64,000 nt of DNA, taken from contig NZ_PDEQ01000002.1 in NCBI RefSeq assembly GCF_002554795.1, positions 248,001 to 312,000 of the forward strand, read 5' to 3'. This document shows, one piece after another, positions 53,538 through 63,599 of this stretch. The stretch comes from Longibacter salinarum (GTDB lineage: Bacteria > Bacteroidota > Rhodothermia > Rhodothermales > Salinibacteraceae). Made by a program: the position numbers and the translations under genes. Every line of letters begins with the position of its first letter. Positions within the stretch are counted from its first letter, which is position 1. The notes below the pieces were generated by a model. The model worked only from the letters and a program-made list of their open reading frames with translations. It did not search any database and was not told where the DNA came from.

Positions 53538-54248
53538 ATGAATCGACAGACGTACTACCGGCCCCCCACCCAGTTTTCGGTGTTTCCGCCGGTGATCAAG
53601 AATCTGCTGATCATCAATGGGCTGTTCTTCCTCGCGGCTCAGGTGGCAGCACCTCAGCATGGAACGCTCCTCGCCGAGGTGTTGAACTACATGGCGCTGT
53701 ATCCTCCCGGAAGTGGGGAGGCGGGAGTGAGCTATTTCGGGGCACGGGGTGAGATCCCAGGTTTCTGGCCGTGGCAGATCGTCACCTACAGCTTTCTGCA
53801 CAGCCCGGCTACGTTCGGCCACATCCTGTTCAATATGTTCGGACTCTGGATGTTTGGCGTGCAGATCGAAAACCGCTGGGGATCGCAGCGATTCGCCATT
53901 TTCTATTTTGCCTGCGTCATCGGTGCGGCGCTCCTTCACATGTTTATGGTGAGTGCGCCCGTGCCAACGGTAGGGGCCTCCGGTGGTGTGTTCGGTGTAC
54001 TCATCGCTTTCGGCGTCCTCTTCCCGAACCAGCCAATCTATCTCTACTTCCTGTTTCCGATCAAGGCGAAATGGCTCGTCACCGGCCTGATGCTGCTCGA
54101 GCTCTTCTACGGCTTTTCCGGTGGACAGACCGGCGTGGCAAACTTCGCTCACCTCGGCGGTGCGCTGGTCGGCTACCTCCTCACGCAGTACTGGCGCGGG
54201 AAGCTTCCGGGCCTAGAGCCGAAGCAATCGGATCAGCGATGGCGATAG
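53538..54248 (+). CDS. Rhomboid family intramembrane serine protease
   Basis: A 236-residue protein with six hydrophobic segments. The rhomboid features are QIVTYSFLHSPATFGHILFN then MFGLWMFG, the catalytic GASGG (Ser148) and AHLGGALVGYLL (His205). It cleaves membrane proteins within the bilayer; the substrate is unknown. ATG 53538 (MNRQTYYRPPTQFS) is preferred over 53460 and 53520. It converges with the SRPBCC gene. Confidence 0.92.
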   Translation: MNRQTYYRPPTQFSVFPPVIKNLLIINGLFFLAAQVAAPQHGTLLAEVLNYMALYPPGSGEAGVSYFGARGEIPGFWPWQIVTYSFLHSPATFGHILFNMFGLWMFGVQIENRWGSQRFAIFYFACVIGAALLHMFMVSAPVPTVGASGGVFGVLIAFGVLFPNQPIYLYFLFPIKAKWLVTGLMLLELFYGFSGGQTGVANFAHLGGALVGYLLTQYWRGKLPGLEPKQSDQRWR

Positions 54249-54276
54249 GGTCTCCACGGGCTGGCGGTAACATCAC

Positions 54277-54747
54277 TTAAGACACAGTGTCGGGATCTTG
54301 AGTTGTCTCCTCGTGCTGCTCGACCTGGGTCTTCAGATTGTGCAGGAGCGTACGAATCTCGCTCCGGTTGTATCCGCGAATGATTGGCATCAGAAGTGGC
54401 TGCAGAAGAACCGGGCCGGGCACGGCGTAGGTCGCGGCGTACGTAAACCGCGTGCCTCCGTCCTCTGCGTCGAGGTACCAGCGAATGGAGCCGCGCAGGT
54501 TGCCGGTCATTGCGAACACGATTCGTTCCGGTGGCTCATAGTCCGTTGCACGCACCTCTCCAGACAGCGAGAGCCCGAGCAGGGAAAACGTGTATCGAGC
54601 ACGTGCGCCGTCATTGGGAAGCCGTTCGATCAGTTCGGACCGTCGAAGGCTTGGTGTGAACACGGGCTGACGTTCGGGCACGTCGACGTAGTCAAATACG
54701 GCTTCCGGGGACGCAGCAATCCAGATGTCGTCGCGAACGGTAAGCAT
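54277..54747 (-). CDS. SRPBCC (START-like) domain protein
   Basis: A 156-residue protein beginning MLTVRDDIWIAASPEAVFDY, the classic SRPBCC opening, then GSIRWYLDAEDGGTRFTYAA and a long C-terminal helix. The cavity fold binds hydrophobic ligands or acts in cell-surface/cyclase-type roles; no specific ligand can be inferred. The frame starts with TTG four codons earlier, but ATG 54747 is preferred. Confidence 0.8.
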   Translation of the reverse strand: MLTVRDDIWIAASPEAVFDYVDVPERQPVFTPSLRRSELIERLPNDGARARYTFSLLGLSLSGEVRATDYEPPERIVFAMTGNLRGSIRWYLDAEDGGTRFTYAATYAVPGPVLLQPLLMPIIRGYNRSEIRTLLHNLKTQVEQHEETTQDPDTVS

Positions 54748-54917
54748 AGGTGGCTGCAAAGAGTGGGCATCCGTTTTTGGCGAGAATTAAGTGCACGAAC
54801 GGACGTAGGGCCATCCGAGGTCAACGTGCGCGAGGAAGATCGGATAGCGCACACTCGGACGCAAAACGGAAGTCGAGCGCAGCGGAATCCGGGACGGAAA
54901 CCTACATATGAAGCATA

Positions 54918-54950
54918 GAAAAGGCCGAGGGGATCGCCCTCGGCCTTTTG
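54918..54950 (-). terminator. Intrinsic terminator of ccmF
   Basis: AAAAGGCCGAGGG pairs with CCCTCGGCCTTTT around GATCG; the ends give A/T runs both ways. It lies 30 nt after the ccmF stop and may also stop readthrough from the left. Confidence 0.9.
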
Positions 54951-54978
54951 TTCTCTGGGAGGAATGGGGCAGAGCACA

Positions 54979-57492
54979 TCAGTGTGCGGCGACGATGTCT
55001 CCCACGCGGCGCACGATTGAAATGATGAAGCCGATCGAGAGGACGATAATGCCAATCCAGACCAGGCTGATCATCGGTTTGGCGTAGGCCTGAACGACCA
55101 CCCAGTTTTCCGGCATCACGTCGACGCCGTCCACGGCGAATGTTGCCTTTCCGCTGCCGACGTTCATCTGCGTGAACGCGATCCGCAGGTTCCAGTCGTC
55201 GATCCGGTTCTCGACGTACTGTTGCTGATTGTTGTCCATCACCATGTAGATCGGCATCAGCGTGCGGGTGTCGCCGCTCTCGAGGCGAGTTACGTGGAGT
55301 ACGGCCCCGACGGCGATCTGCGCGTTGTCCGGAACGCGCGAGGAGGCGGCCTCGGGTGGGTTCTGCTGACTGGACATCGGCATGCCTTCCGGCGCTCGAA
55401 GCACCTCAAAGTGGGAGAATGCGACCGCATATTCCTTTTCGCCCAGAAGCGTGGAGTCGCCCTTAGCCAACTCAATCTCGCCGCCGTTCGATTCATCCGC
55501 TGCTCCGGTGGCTTCGCGAGGCGTGACGGCGACGAAAATGTCCTTCTCAACGAAAGCTTTTACGTCCGGGTGCATGAACCACTGTCCACCCGAGCCCTCG
55601 TAGGCCACCGGGTTCATGTCGTAGGATCGGCCTTTCGGGTCGGTGAACGCGAGGTGGTAGATGCCGCGACCGCGGTCATTGGTCGACTGGCCCTTGTAGG
55701 TGACCCGATAGCCGTTGATCATGCGGGTCTGTCCCTCGGCAACCACGAAGTTCTCACGTGGCTGGTTGTCCTCGTCGGCCGACGACATGTGCCCGATCTG
55801 AGGGAGGGGGCTGCTGAACCCACTCGACGCCACGACACCCAGGATCAGGATTGCGAAGCCGACGTGGGAGAGCGCGCCGCCCGCCATCTTCGGGTTGCCG
55901 CGCGCAATGCGCCACAGCACCATGCCGTTGGCGAAGAGGGAAAAGAAGCCGACGAAGACCAGCATCAGCATCTGCAGCGCAAAGCCGTACGTGGCCCAGA
56001 ACTCCTGCAGTCCGCTGAAGACGCCCGCTTCCGTCGGCGTGGTGGACGCGGCAGCGGTGGCCGGAACGACGACCGTTTCCGTCGTGAACGGTGTCAGAGC
56101 CAGAACCGCGATGGTGCAGACCGTTGCGAGTGCGACGGGAGCGAGAAGCACCCGGTTGAGCGACTCTACGGTCATCTTATTCCACCAGAACAACTGCCCG
56201 AGGCCGGCCAAGAAGACGAATCCGAGCGCAAGCGGAAGAGTCCATTCGTTGTAAAACTCGATCGGTACGGCGGAGGGGCTGTCCCGGAAGATGCGACCCA
56301 GAATGGGGGAGCTGGTGCCGAGAATGATCACGGCGGAGGTAGCGCACAGAAGGATGGCCCCGGAGAAAATCATAAACTCGCGCGACAATACGCGTGGCTC
56401 CTCCTTTGGCGATGGCAGTTCGCTGTACCGATAGAAGAAGAGCCCGAACGCGCCCACGGCGATCGCGACAATCCAGATCAGCAGCTGGTTGTAGAGGCCA
56501 AGGTCGACGAATGAGTGGACCGACACGTCGCCGAGAATGCCGCTCCGCGTCAGGAACGTGCTGTAGATGACGAACATGTAAGCGAGGATGCTGAGGAAGA
56601 TCGACGCCTTCTGGCTGGCGCCGCTCTTCTTCTGCACGAGCATCGTGTGGAACGCGGCGACGCCAACGAGCCATGGAACGAGCGAGGAGTTCTCGACCGG
56701 GTCCCATGCCCAGTAGCCACCGAACGATAGCGTGACGTACGCCCAGTAGCCGCCCATCGCGATGCCGACGCCGAGCATGAGCACGGCGCCGAGCGTCCAC
56801 GGCAGGGCGGGGCGGACCCACTGCGTGAACCGCTTCTTCCAGAGCGCTGCGACGGCAAAGGCGAACGGGACGACCATGGACGAGAAGCCGACGAAAAGCA
56901 TCGGCGGGTGGATCGTCATCCAGGGATTCTGCAACAGGTCGTTTAGGCCCTGGCCGTCTGCCGGGACAAAGTCCGGGTTCTGCTGAAAGATCGGTGCATC
57001 CGTGAACTTCTCCGCCAGGGTCAGGAATGGCGAAGCACCAATCTCGACCGGACCGATCTGAAGGCCGACCACCATCGACAGCAGAAACAGCTGACAGAGG
57101 GCGACGACGGTCATGACCGACGTTTCATACTCCTTGTGAACGTAGCCGATCAGGGCGCCGCCCACGCCGCACATCATCAGGATCCACAGCAGAAATGAAC
57201 CTTCCTGTCCCGCCCAGAACGTCGATATGAGGTAGTGGAGCGGGAGATCATTCGACGACTGCTGATAGACATACGCGTACTCGTAGTGGTGCGTAAGCAG
57301 CAGATACCACAGGATGCCCGATGCGCCGACGACGAACAGACTTGACAAGCCCCAGCCCCAGCGGCCGACGCGTTTCCACAGCACGGCACCGGCAGCGCCC
57401 TCGCGTTGAGCAGCGCGGAAAAAGGCTAACGCCGAAACGGCGCAGGCGACGAACGAGACGAGGATGAGAAACTCACCAATCGTACCCAGCAT
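54979..57492 (-). CDS. ccmF: Cytochrome c-type biogenesis protein CcmF/CcsA family (heme lyase)
   Basis: An 837-residue polytopic protein with about 14 membrane helices. The tryptophan-rich heme-handling signature GGYWAWDPVENSSLVPW lies around residues 250-270, preceded by NPWMTIHPPMLFVGF. The last about 230 residues form a periplasmic domain (YRVTYKGQSTNDRGRGIYHL) and a closing helix, as in long CcmF forms. It presents heme for attachment to apocytochrome c. Other ccm genes are not adjacent in the window; ccmE or ccmB-C may lie elsewhere. Confidence 0.92.
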   Translation of the reverse strand: MLGTIGEFLILVSFVACAVSALAFFRAAQREGAAGAVLWKRVGRWGWGLSSLFVVGASGILWYLLLTHHYEYAYVYQQSSNDLPLHYLISTFWAGQEGSFLLWILMMCGVGGALIGYVHKEYETSVMTVVALCQLFLLSMVVGLQIGPVEIGASPFLTLAEKFTDAPIFQQNPDFVPADGQGLNDLLQNPWMTIHPPMLFVGFSSMVVPFAFAVAALWKKRFTQWVRPALPWTLGAVLMLGVGIAMGGYWAYVTLSFGGYWAWDPVENSSLVPWLVGVAAFHTMLVQKKSGASQKASIFLSILAYMFVIYSTFLTRSGILGDVSVHSFVDLGLYNQLLIWIVAIAVGAFGLFFYRYSELPSPKEEPRVLSREFMIFSGAILLCATSAVIILGTSSPILGRIFRDSPSAVPIEFYNEWTLPLALGFVFLAGLGQLFWWNKMTVESLNRVLLAPVALATVCTIAVLALTPFTTETVVVPATAAASTTPTEAGVFSGLQEFWATYGFALQMLMLVFVGFFSLFANGMVLWRIARGNPKMAGGALSHVGFAILILGVVASSGFSSPLPQIGHMSSADEDNQPRENFVVAEGQTRMINGYRVTYKGQSTNDRGRGIYHLAFTDPKGRSYDMNPVAYEGSGGQWFMHPDVKAFVEKDIFVAVTPREATGAADESNGGEIELAKGDSTLLGEKEYAVAFSHFEVLRAPEGMPMSSQQNPPEAASSRVPDNAQIAVGAVLHVTRLESGDTRTLMPIYMVMDNNQQQYVENRIDDWNLRIAFTQMNVGSGKATFAVDGVDVMPENWVVVQAYAKPMISLVWIGIIVLSIGFIISIVRRVGDIVAAH

Positions 57493-58006
57493 GAGCGAAC
57501 GTGGAAATTGGGCACAGGACGTTTGCGATAGGGTGGTAACGCAGTGTCGACCGGCAGTTCCGCGATCGATAGCCCGATCCTAAGCCAGCGCAGATCTTCC
57601 CGTTCAGATTCACCGTGAATTGGCCGTAGAGGCCGCGGCAGACAGACGTTCTGGCGGATTGATGGTCGTTTTTGTTTGCATCGCCGACGGATGCTGCGCG
57701 AATTGGGTATTGCGGGGCGACAACCCATCGGTATGCTTTCCCGCGAGTTGCTGGTTCACGAAATCCGTTCACCTGCCATCTCCATCCAGGGGGCACGGGC
57801 GAGGGAGGTAGATCCACGGAACGACGATGTGGCTTCGCGTCGGCCCCGTAAGAAATCCCCCCACACGGTCGCGTGGGCGACCCCCACGGAGCGACGGGCA
57901 GCATCCTCTCAGGGTTGAACGAACCACATCGCGTAGTTCAGTGATGTGCCGACACTGCCTGCTGGCGCATTCTTACCCTGTGATCGCATCGCGTCCGTTC
58001 GTACCC
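57493..58006. other. 514-nt divergent promoter region
   Basis: Lies between ccmF and hemN. The hemN frame can be read upstream to 57827, but that stretch is Arg/Pro-rich and not protein-like. No RNA gene is seen. Confidence 0.45.
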
Positions 58007-59428
58007 ATGACATCTATGCGCGCCCTTTCTTCTTCTCCGGCGACGTCCGACTCAAACACGGTTCACGTCGACCTCGACCTGGTCCGGCGCTACAACCAGC
58101 CCGGACCGCGGTACACCAGCTACCCGACCGCTCCACACTTCTCAGAGGAGGTAACGGACGACGCATTTGCACAAGCTCTGTCAGAGGGAAATGCAGAGAC
58201 GCCGCTGTCGCTGTATGTTCATCTCCCATTTTGCCGCTCGCTCTGCTACTATTGCGGGTGCCATATGAAGGTGACCCACCGTCCGGAGGTGATCGAGCGG
58301 TACCTCGGGTACGCAAAACGCGAAATGGAGATTGCTGCGCAGTACATCGATCTCGATCGTCGGGTCGTACAGGTGCACTGGGGGGGAGGGACGCCGAGTT
58401 ACCTGACTCCCGAGCAAATCGGCGACCTGATGACCCATACGCGATCGGTGTTTTCCTTCGACCCCGACGCCGAGATTAGTCTGGAGGCGGATCCGCGCGG
58501 ACTCACGGAAGAGCACCTCGCTGCGGCGGCGGACGCTGGATTCAATCGCATCAGCTACGGCGTGCAGGACGTGGACCCGAAGGTGCAGGAGGCCATCAAC
58601 CGCGTGCAGCCGACCGAACTCGTGGAGAACGCCGTCCGATGGGCGCGGATGCATGGCTTTCGAAGCATCAACCTTGACCTCGTCTACGGTCTGCCGCACC
58701 AGACGTCCGAGACGTTTTCTGATACGGTCGATACCGTCATGCGGCTCGACCCGGAACGCATCGCTCTGTTCAGCTACGCACATATTCCGTCGCTGCGAAA
58801 GCACCAGACCCTTATTCCCGAGGCGGATCTGCCGGAGCCGGAAGAGAAGCTTCGCATCTTCAAGATGGCAACCGAGCGACTAACCGGCGAAGGGGGCTAT
58901 CGTTTTATTGGAATGGATCACTTCGCTCGTCCTGACGACGAACTCGCGGTGGCGCTCGATACCGGCAACCTGCACCGCAACTTTCAAGGCTACTCGACGC
59001 GGGCCGGTGCGGATGTAGTGGCCTTCGGCATGTCCGGCATCAGTCAGCTGGACGGAGCGTACACACAGAATATCAAGGGGTTGCCAGACTACTATGCTCG
59101 CATCGATGAGGGACGCCTGGCAACCTACCGCGGCTACGAGGTTACTCGTGATGACCGAGTCCGACGGGCGGTGATTATGGAGTTGATGTGCAATTCACTC
59201 GTGTTGAAGGCGGACATTGAGTCTCGATTCGACATCGACTTCGACGCGACGTTCACGTCTGCTATGGAAGCACTCGAGCCAATGGTGGACGATGGGCTCG
59301 TGACGGTCACCGAGGACGCTGTACGCGTCGAGCCCGAGGGGCGTCTCTTCATTCGAAACGCGGCGATGGCGTTCGATGCCTATCTGAATGCCTCTCAAAA
59401 GCGGCCTCTTTACTCTAAAACAGTATAG
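58007..59428 (+). CDS. hemN: Oxygen-independent coproporphyrinogen III oxidase
   Basis: A 473-residue radical SAM enzyme. The N-terminus RRYNQPGPRYTSYPTAPHFS is specific to HemN, and the cluster-binding motif HLPFCRSLCYYCGCHMKVT supplies Cys76, Cys80 and Cys83 plus Cys85. GGGTPSYLT and NLDLVYGLPHQT follow. It converts coproporphyrinogen III to protoporphyrinogen IX without oxygen, in heme synthesis. It stands divergently to ccmF, so heme synthesis and heme delivery genes flank one promoter region. Confidence 0.96.
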   Translation: MTSMRALSSSPATSDSNTVHVDLDLVRRYNQPGPRYTSYPTAPHFSEEVTDDAFAQALSEGNAETPLSLYVHLPFCRSLCYYCGCHMKVTHRPEVIERYLGYAKREMEIAAQYIDLDRRVVQVHWGGGTPSYLTPEQIGDLMTHTRSVFSFDPDAEISLEADPRGLTEEHLAAAADAGFNRISYGVQDVDPKVQEAINRVQPTELVENAVRWARMHGFRSINLDLVYGLPHQTSETFSDTVDTVMRLDPERIALFSYAHIPSLRKHQTLIPEADLPEPEEKLRIFKMATERLTGEGGYRFIGMDHFARPDDELAVALDTGNLHRNFQGYSTRAGADVVAFGMSGISQLDGAYTQNIKGLPDYYARIDEGRLATYRGYEVTRDDRVRRAVIMELMCNSLVLKADIESRFDIDFDATFTSAMEALEPMVDDGLVTVTEDAVRVEPEGRLFIRNAAMAFDAYLNASQKRPLYSKTV

Positions 59429-59973
59429 AGGAGGTCCAGCGTCGACATTTTCGAAAATGGTAGCGGCTGAACCACGTACGAGGAGCCCGCGCATCCGAGA
59501 GTTAAGGGGTGTCGGGCTTCACGTCGTTTCGGGTCCCTTCGCGCTTCAGGTGCGCCCGGGTCTCTGAGTCTGTACGCGAATGTCTCAAGCCGCGCTCCTC
59601 TCGCAAACGTGCGGTTATGAAGCGCCGTTGTCGTCGCAAATACGGCAACGAGATTTGTATGCGTCTACGCCTCTGCTTATCTAACGGAGATACCTTAGGT
59701 CACTTCCGGTGAATCATCTCTACCGGAATGCCTCGGGCAATGGAGCCAGCACTCGGAGTGTGAAGACGTAAGAATCGTGTGCTCTTTCTTCACCTGTGTG
59801 GCTGGCTTGAAGCTTGCTGATTAGGTTTAAACCGTATTAGGTTACACGATTGGCCTCGTCTTGGCGCAAATTGCGCGATACAAGATGTACGCGGTGCCGA
59901 AGGACCGCCCGCCATTTCCGGGCCAGCTATCTTCACATCATTCATCGTCTTCCCCGTTGCAACGCGTCGACTT
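59429..59973. other. 545-nt intergenic region with a possible terminator
   Basis: A short stem (AGCCCG at 59484 with CGGGCT ending 59518) could end hemN, but the T tail is weak. No gene or RNA is supported in the rest; the region starts the space before the FHA gene. Confidence 0.4.
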
Positions 59974-61140
59974 ATGCCGATCAAACTTCAGGTGGTGAAG
60001 GAAGGAGCCGAGGGTAATGACCCGGCCGATTATCTGTTTGAACAGGAGGAAATTACCATTGGGCGAGGAAGTGGAAATGATCTCACCATCCCTGATCAAA
60101 AGGTCAGTAAGCAGCATGCCAGGATCGTTCAGGATGGCGGAGACTATTATCTGCACGACCGGGAGAGCAAGAACCACACGTTCGTTGCCGGAGCCCGGGT
60201 CGGTGAAGATCGGCCGTATGTTCTGAAGAGTGGCGATGTGATCAATGTCGGGGATTTTCGGATCGAGTTCGTTCCTCTGTTTATGCCGTCCTCGGAGCAG
60301 ACGGCGTTTGCGAGTGCGTCCGAAAATGAGAACCCGTTCGAGAAGCACGCTGCACAGCTCGCGAGTGCTATGAAGGGGTTGGCCGAAACGTACACGTATG
60401 CGCCTGCCGACCAGCGAGACGAGGAACTCGACCGTGCGTTGGGCGGCGCGTTGTCTGGAGCGAAGACGGATGAGCAGGTGGTGCAGACGATGTTTGCTCA
60501 GATGGGAATGGAGGTCGGGGGCGACGGCGCGGCATCGGCCCAAGCGGAGTCGCCCGCATCGGACGGCCGTGGCCAGGCGCCCGAGCATGTGAACGAGGTC
60601 GTCGACATGCTGCTCGAGTCCGTCGCGCGGATGATCAGCATCCCGACGCATTTCTGGCGAGAGTTCAGTGGTAGCACGGTGGTTCAGCCCCCGGAGAAAT
60701 CCTTTCTACACAGAGCCGATATCGACTCACTTCGCCAGCACGTGCTGGATCCGGACATCGGCGATGCAGAGCGAGAGAAGCGCCTTGAGCACCTTCGGGA
60801 GGCCGTCAACACACTCGTTGCGCATAACGTCGCCATGCTTGCGGGGTACAAAAAAGCGGCTATGAAGGGAAGTAAAGACCTTCTCCGCAAGGTGAACCCG
60901 AGCGACGCCTACGACGAGGCCCGCAGCACGGGCGGTGGAGGCTTCTCGAACCTGTTTTCTGCCGGAAGTGAGGGCGGCAAGCCGATCAAGAAGCTATACG
61001 AAGAATGGCGCGAACTCTACTCGATGGAGTGGGGAGCGCTGGAGAAAAAACTATTTCGCCCCACGTACATCGACGCGTACCTCGATCGCATGGCGAAGGC
61101 CTGGGACGTGGACAAGAGCGAAATCGTGGAGGATCGATAG
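59974..61140 (+). CDS. FHA domain protein with TagH-like C-terminal domain
   Basis: A 388-residue protein. The N-terminal FHA domain (residues 1-100) has the phosphothreonine-binding set EITIGRGSGNDLTIP (Arg31), KVSKQHARIV (Ser45, His48) and SKNHTF (Asn67). After a linker, residues about 205-380 (ARMISIPTHFWREFSG; LREAVNTLVAHNVAMLAGYK; KLYEEWRELYSMEWGALEKK) resemble the C-terminal domain of type VI secretion FHA proteins (TagH/Fha). In that pathway Fha is phosphorylated by a PpkA-type kinase and triggers assembly. The kinase gene 68 nt downstream supports the same pairing. No other secretion genes are visible, so the link is inference. Confidence 0.78.
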   Translation: MPIKLQVVKEGAEGNDPADYLFEQEEITIGRGSGNDLTIPDQKVSKQHARIVQDGGDYYLHDRESKNHTFVAGARVGEDRPYVLKSGDVINVGDFRIEFVPLFMPSSEQTAFASASENENPFEKHAAQLASAMKGLAETYTYAPADQRDEELDRALGGALSGAKTDEQVVQTMFAQMGMEVGGDGAASAQAESPASDGRGQAPEHVNEVVDMLLESVARMISIPTHFWREFSGSTVVQPPEKSFLHRADIDSLRQHVLDPDIGDAEREKRLEHLREAVNTLVAHNVAMLAGYKKAAMKGSKDLLRKVNPSDAYDEARSTGGGGFSNLFSAGSEGGKPIKKLYEEWRELYSMEWGALEKKLFRPTYIDAYLDRMAKAWDVDKSEIVEDR

Positions 61141-61208
61141 AATACGGATGAGAGGGTGGGCCCGACGTAATTCGGTCACCGGATAGACGGAAGGAGAAGA
61201 ACGGGAGC

Positions 61209-63425
61209 ATGGACGACGCAGTCATTGGAAAGGAGGTAGACGGCTACCACATCGAGAGCATTCTCGGTCGTGGTGGGATGGGGGTCGTGTACAAAGGCGA
61301 AGATGTCGCTCTGTCTCGTCCGGTTGCACTCAAACGGATTAATCCGGCCCAGGCGCACCGAGAGCAGTTCCTGCGTCGCTTTCGCGCTGAAGCGAAAGCA
61401 CTCGCGCGGATTAACAGCCCCTATATCACGAGCATTTACGCACTTCGTGATACCGATATCGGGCTGCTCATCGTCATGGAGTATGTCGACGGGGGTACGC
61501 TCAAAGATCGGATCGTGGAGGGCCCCATGACGCCGGCTGAGGCTGTACCCATCGTTCAGCAAATCCTGCGATCCTTCCGCGATGCGCACGGCGCGGGGGT
61601 GATCCATCGCGATATCAAGCCGCAGAACATCATGTTGACGTCCGATGGCGACGTCAAAATTACAGACTTCGGCATCGCGAAGCTCCGTCGCCGGGACTCC
61701 GGGGAAACCGTGACACAGGGGGGGCAGGGCGGGACGCTGAAGTACATGTCGCCGGAGCAAATCGAGAAGATCGATGAGGTTGACAACCGCAGCGACCTCT
61801 ATGCTCTTGGCATGACGATGTACGAGATGCTCGCTGGACGCCTCCCGTTCGATGAGCTGGATACGGACTTCGACATTATGCGGAAGGTCGTTGAGGGAGA
61901 CGTTCCGCCTGCGGGAGACTTCGTCCCAAACCTGCCGGCTCCGCTCGCAACGGTGATCGAACGCGCGACCGAGCAAAAGGCAGACGACCGCTATCCCTCA
62001 GCGGATGCCATGCTGGAGGCGCTGGACGAAGCGGCTGAGCGAATCGACGACACGAGTCCGTCGGCGATGTGGGATGTTGCCGAGAGTGATGCGCCCGAGC
62101 AAACGCAGTCGCAGGATACCGATGCAGACACGGCCGCGGATACGGCCGACGGCGACCCGACCGCCGATACGTCACCGGCGGATGACACGTCGGAGGCGGA
62201 CGATGGAACGATCCTCGACGACTCGCTGCTGGACGAGATCGACGGGGGCGCGACCCAACCACCGGCGAAAGCGTCCGGCGGCCCCGCCCCAACGAAGCAG
62301 CACGCCCCCAGTGCCTCTGATCATCGCGGTCGAGACGGGACAACAGACAAAGGTGTCCCGGTCGGCGTTGTGGCCGCCATTGTGGTCGCGATGCTTGCCG
62401 TCGCTGGAGGCGGGTACGTTTTCTTCCAGCCGAGCAGCACCGCGATGTCCACGTTGACCCTGCAAACGAAACCGGGTTCTGCGGTTATCGAGATCGCCGA
62501 TGATAGTGTCGGAGTCACGCCACTGGCGAACCATCAACTGCCGGCGGGGACGCACAGACTCAAGATCCGGAAGTCTGGATTCCAGCCCATCGACACGTCG
62601 GTCACGGTCAAAGAAGGACAGACTCTCGTGCTGAGCGGGTTCGAACTACGCCCGCAACCGGTACAATTCGCTGTGTCTTCTGCTCCATCGGGTGCACGCG
62701 TTCTCGTCGGAAGCAGCGAAATTGGCACCACGCCCATTCAAGGCGCGACCGTGGAGGCCGGGAAGGCACGGGTGCTATTGGAGAAGGGCGGGTACACCTC
62801 GTTCGATACGACCATAACCTTCGAGCCCGGGAGCCAGGTCACGCTGGCGGGACTACAGCTCGATCGGGCCGATGAGGCGTCTACTCGGTCGACACGTGCT
62901 CCTGCGGAATCTGCGCCTTCCCGGCAGCCGGCGGCGTCCGGACGTATATCCGTGACCGCCCCGTCTCAAGTTACAGTCTGGGTCGATGGCGAAGAGCGGA
63001 CAGGAGGCGGTACCTTCCGCCTCGCATCAGGCACTCGAACGGTGCGGTGCCTTCATCCCAGGTATCAGACCATCGAAAGGCAGGTAAATGTGTCTCAAAA
63101 TGACACGGTATCGATATCCTGCGTGTATCAGCACGTAATTTCTGTCAACTCTCTCGCGAGTTGGGGCAATATTTATATCGACGGCGTCAACTCCAAAATA
63201 AGCACGCCGGGGGAGAAGTCGTTGCCGCCAGGAACGTATCGCGTCGAGATTCGAAAGGAGCGAGAGGATGATTTTCGCATCCAAGGCGGTACGTACCGCC
63301 TCACTCCGGCTCAAGGCGGGGAAAACAAGGCGCGGCGAACGTTCGAAACGAGCTATTACGACGTGGAGATTGAGCCCGCATTTCAGAAATACAAGCATTA
63401 CATCACATTCTCCCCGGAATCGTAA
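61209..63425 (+). CDS. Transmembrane Ser/Thr protein kinase with PEGA repeats
   Basis: A 738-residue Hanks-type kinase. GRGGMGVVYKG is the P-loop and VALKRI holds Lys42. VIHRDIKPQNIMLTSDG (Asp135), ITDFGIAK (Asp153) and GTLKYMSPEQ complete the active kinase core (residues 1-270). An acidic low-complexity linker follows, then one TM helix (GVVAAIVVAMLAVAGGGYVF, about 381-404), and three periplasmic PEGA-type domains, each ending near APSGARV or VTVWVDGE motifs. All catalytic residues are intact. The likely target is the FHA protein encoded just upstream; the periplasmic part would sense an envelope signal. Confidence 0.92.
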   Translation: MDDAVIGKEVDGYHIESILGRGGMGVVYKGEDVALSRPVALKRINPAQAHREQFLRRFRAEAKALARINSPYITSIYALRDTDIGLLIVMEYVDGGTLKDRIVEGPMTPAEAVPIVQQILRSFRDAHGAGVIHRDIKPQNIMLTSDGDVKITDFGIAKLRRRDSGETVTQGGQGGTLKYMSPEQIEKIDEVDNRSDLYALGMTMYEMLAGRLPFDELDTDFDIMRKVVEGDVPPAGDFVPNLPAPLATVIERATEQKADDRYPSADAMLEALDEAAERIDDTSPSAMWDVAESDAPEQTQSQDTDADTAADTADGDPTADTSPADDTSEADDGTILDDSLLDEIDGGATQPPAKASGGPAPTKQHAPSASDHRGRDGTTDKGVPVGVVAAIVVAMLAVAGGGYVFFQPSSTAMSTLTLQTKPGSAVIEIADDSVGVTPLANHQLPAGTHRLKIRKSGFQPIDTSVTVKEGQTLVLSGFELRPQPVQFAVSSAPSGARVLVGSSEIGTTPIQGATVEAGKARVLLEKGGYTSFDTTITFEPGSQVTLAGLQLDRADEASTRSTRAPAESAPSRQPAASGRISVTAPSQVTVWVDGEERTGGGTFRLASGTRTVRCLHPRYQTIERQVNVSQNDTVSISCVYQHVISVNSLASWGNIYIDGVNSKISTPGEKSLPPGTYRVEIRKEREDDFRIQGGTYRLTPAQGGENKARRTFETSYYDVEIEPAFQKYKHYITFSPES

Positions 63426-63599
63426 TGTTGTTTTCAGTTTCGTGGTACAAAATGCCCCGATCGTTCACGTAGTGGGCGGAAAGTAATTTCTTTTTGTCTA
63501 AATGTGGCCCGCGCCTTGCGGGATGGAGTACACAGAGTTTCTGGATTCATCCATTGGATTATCTCTTGCTGCACGATCAATAGGTTAAGGTGACCCCAT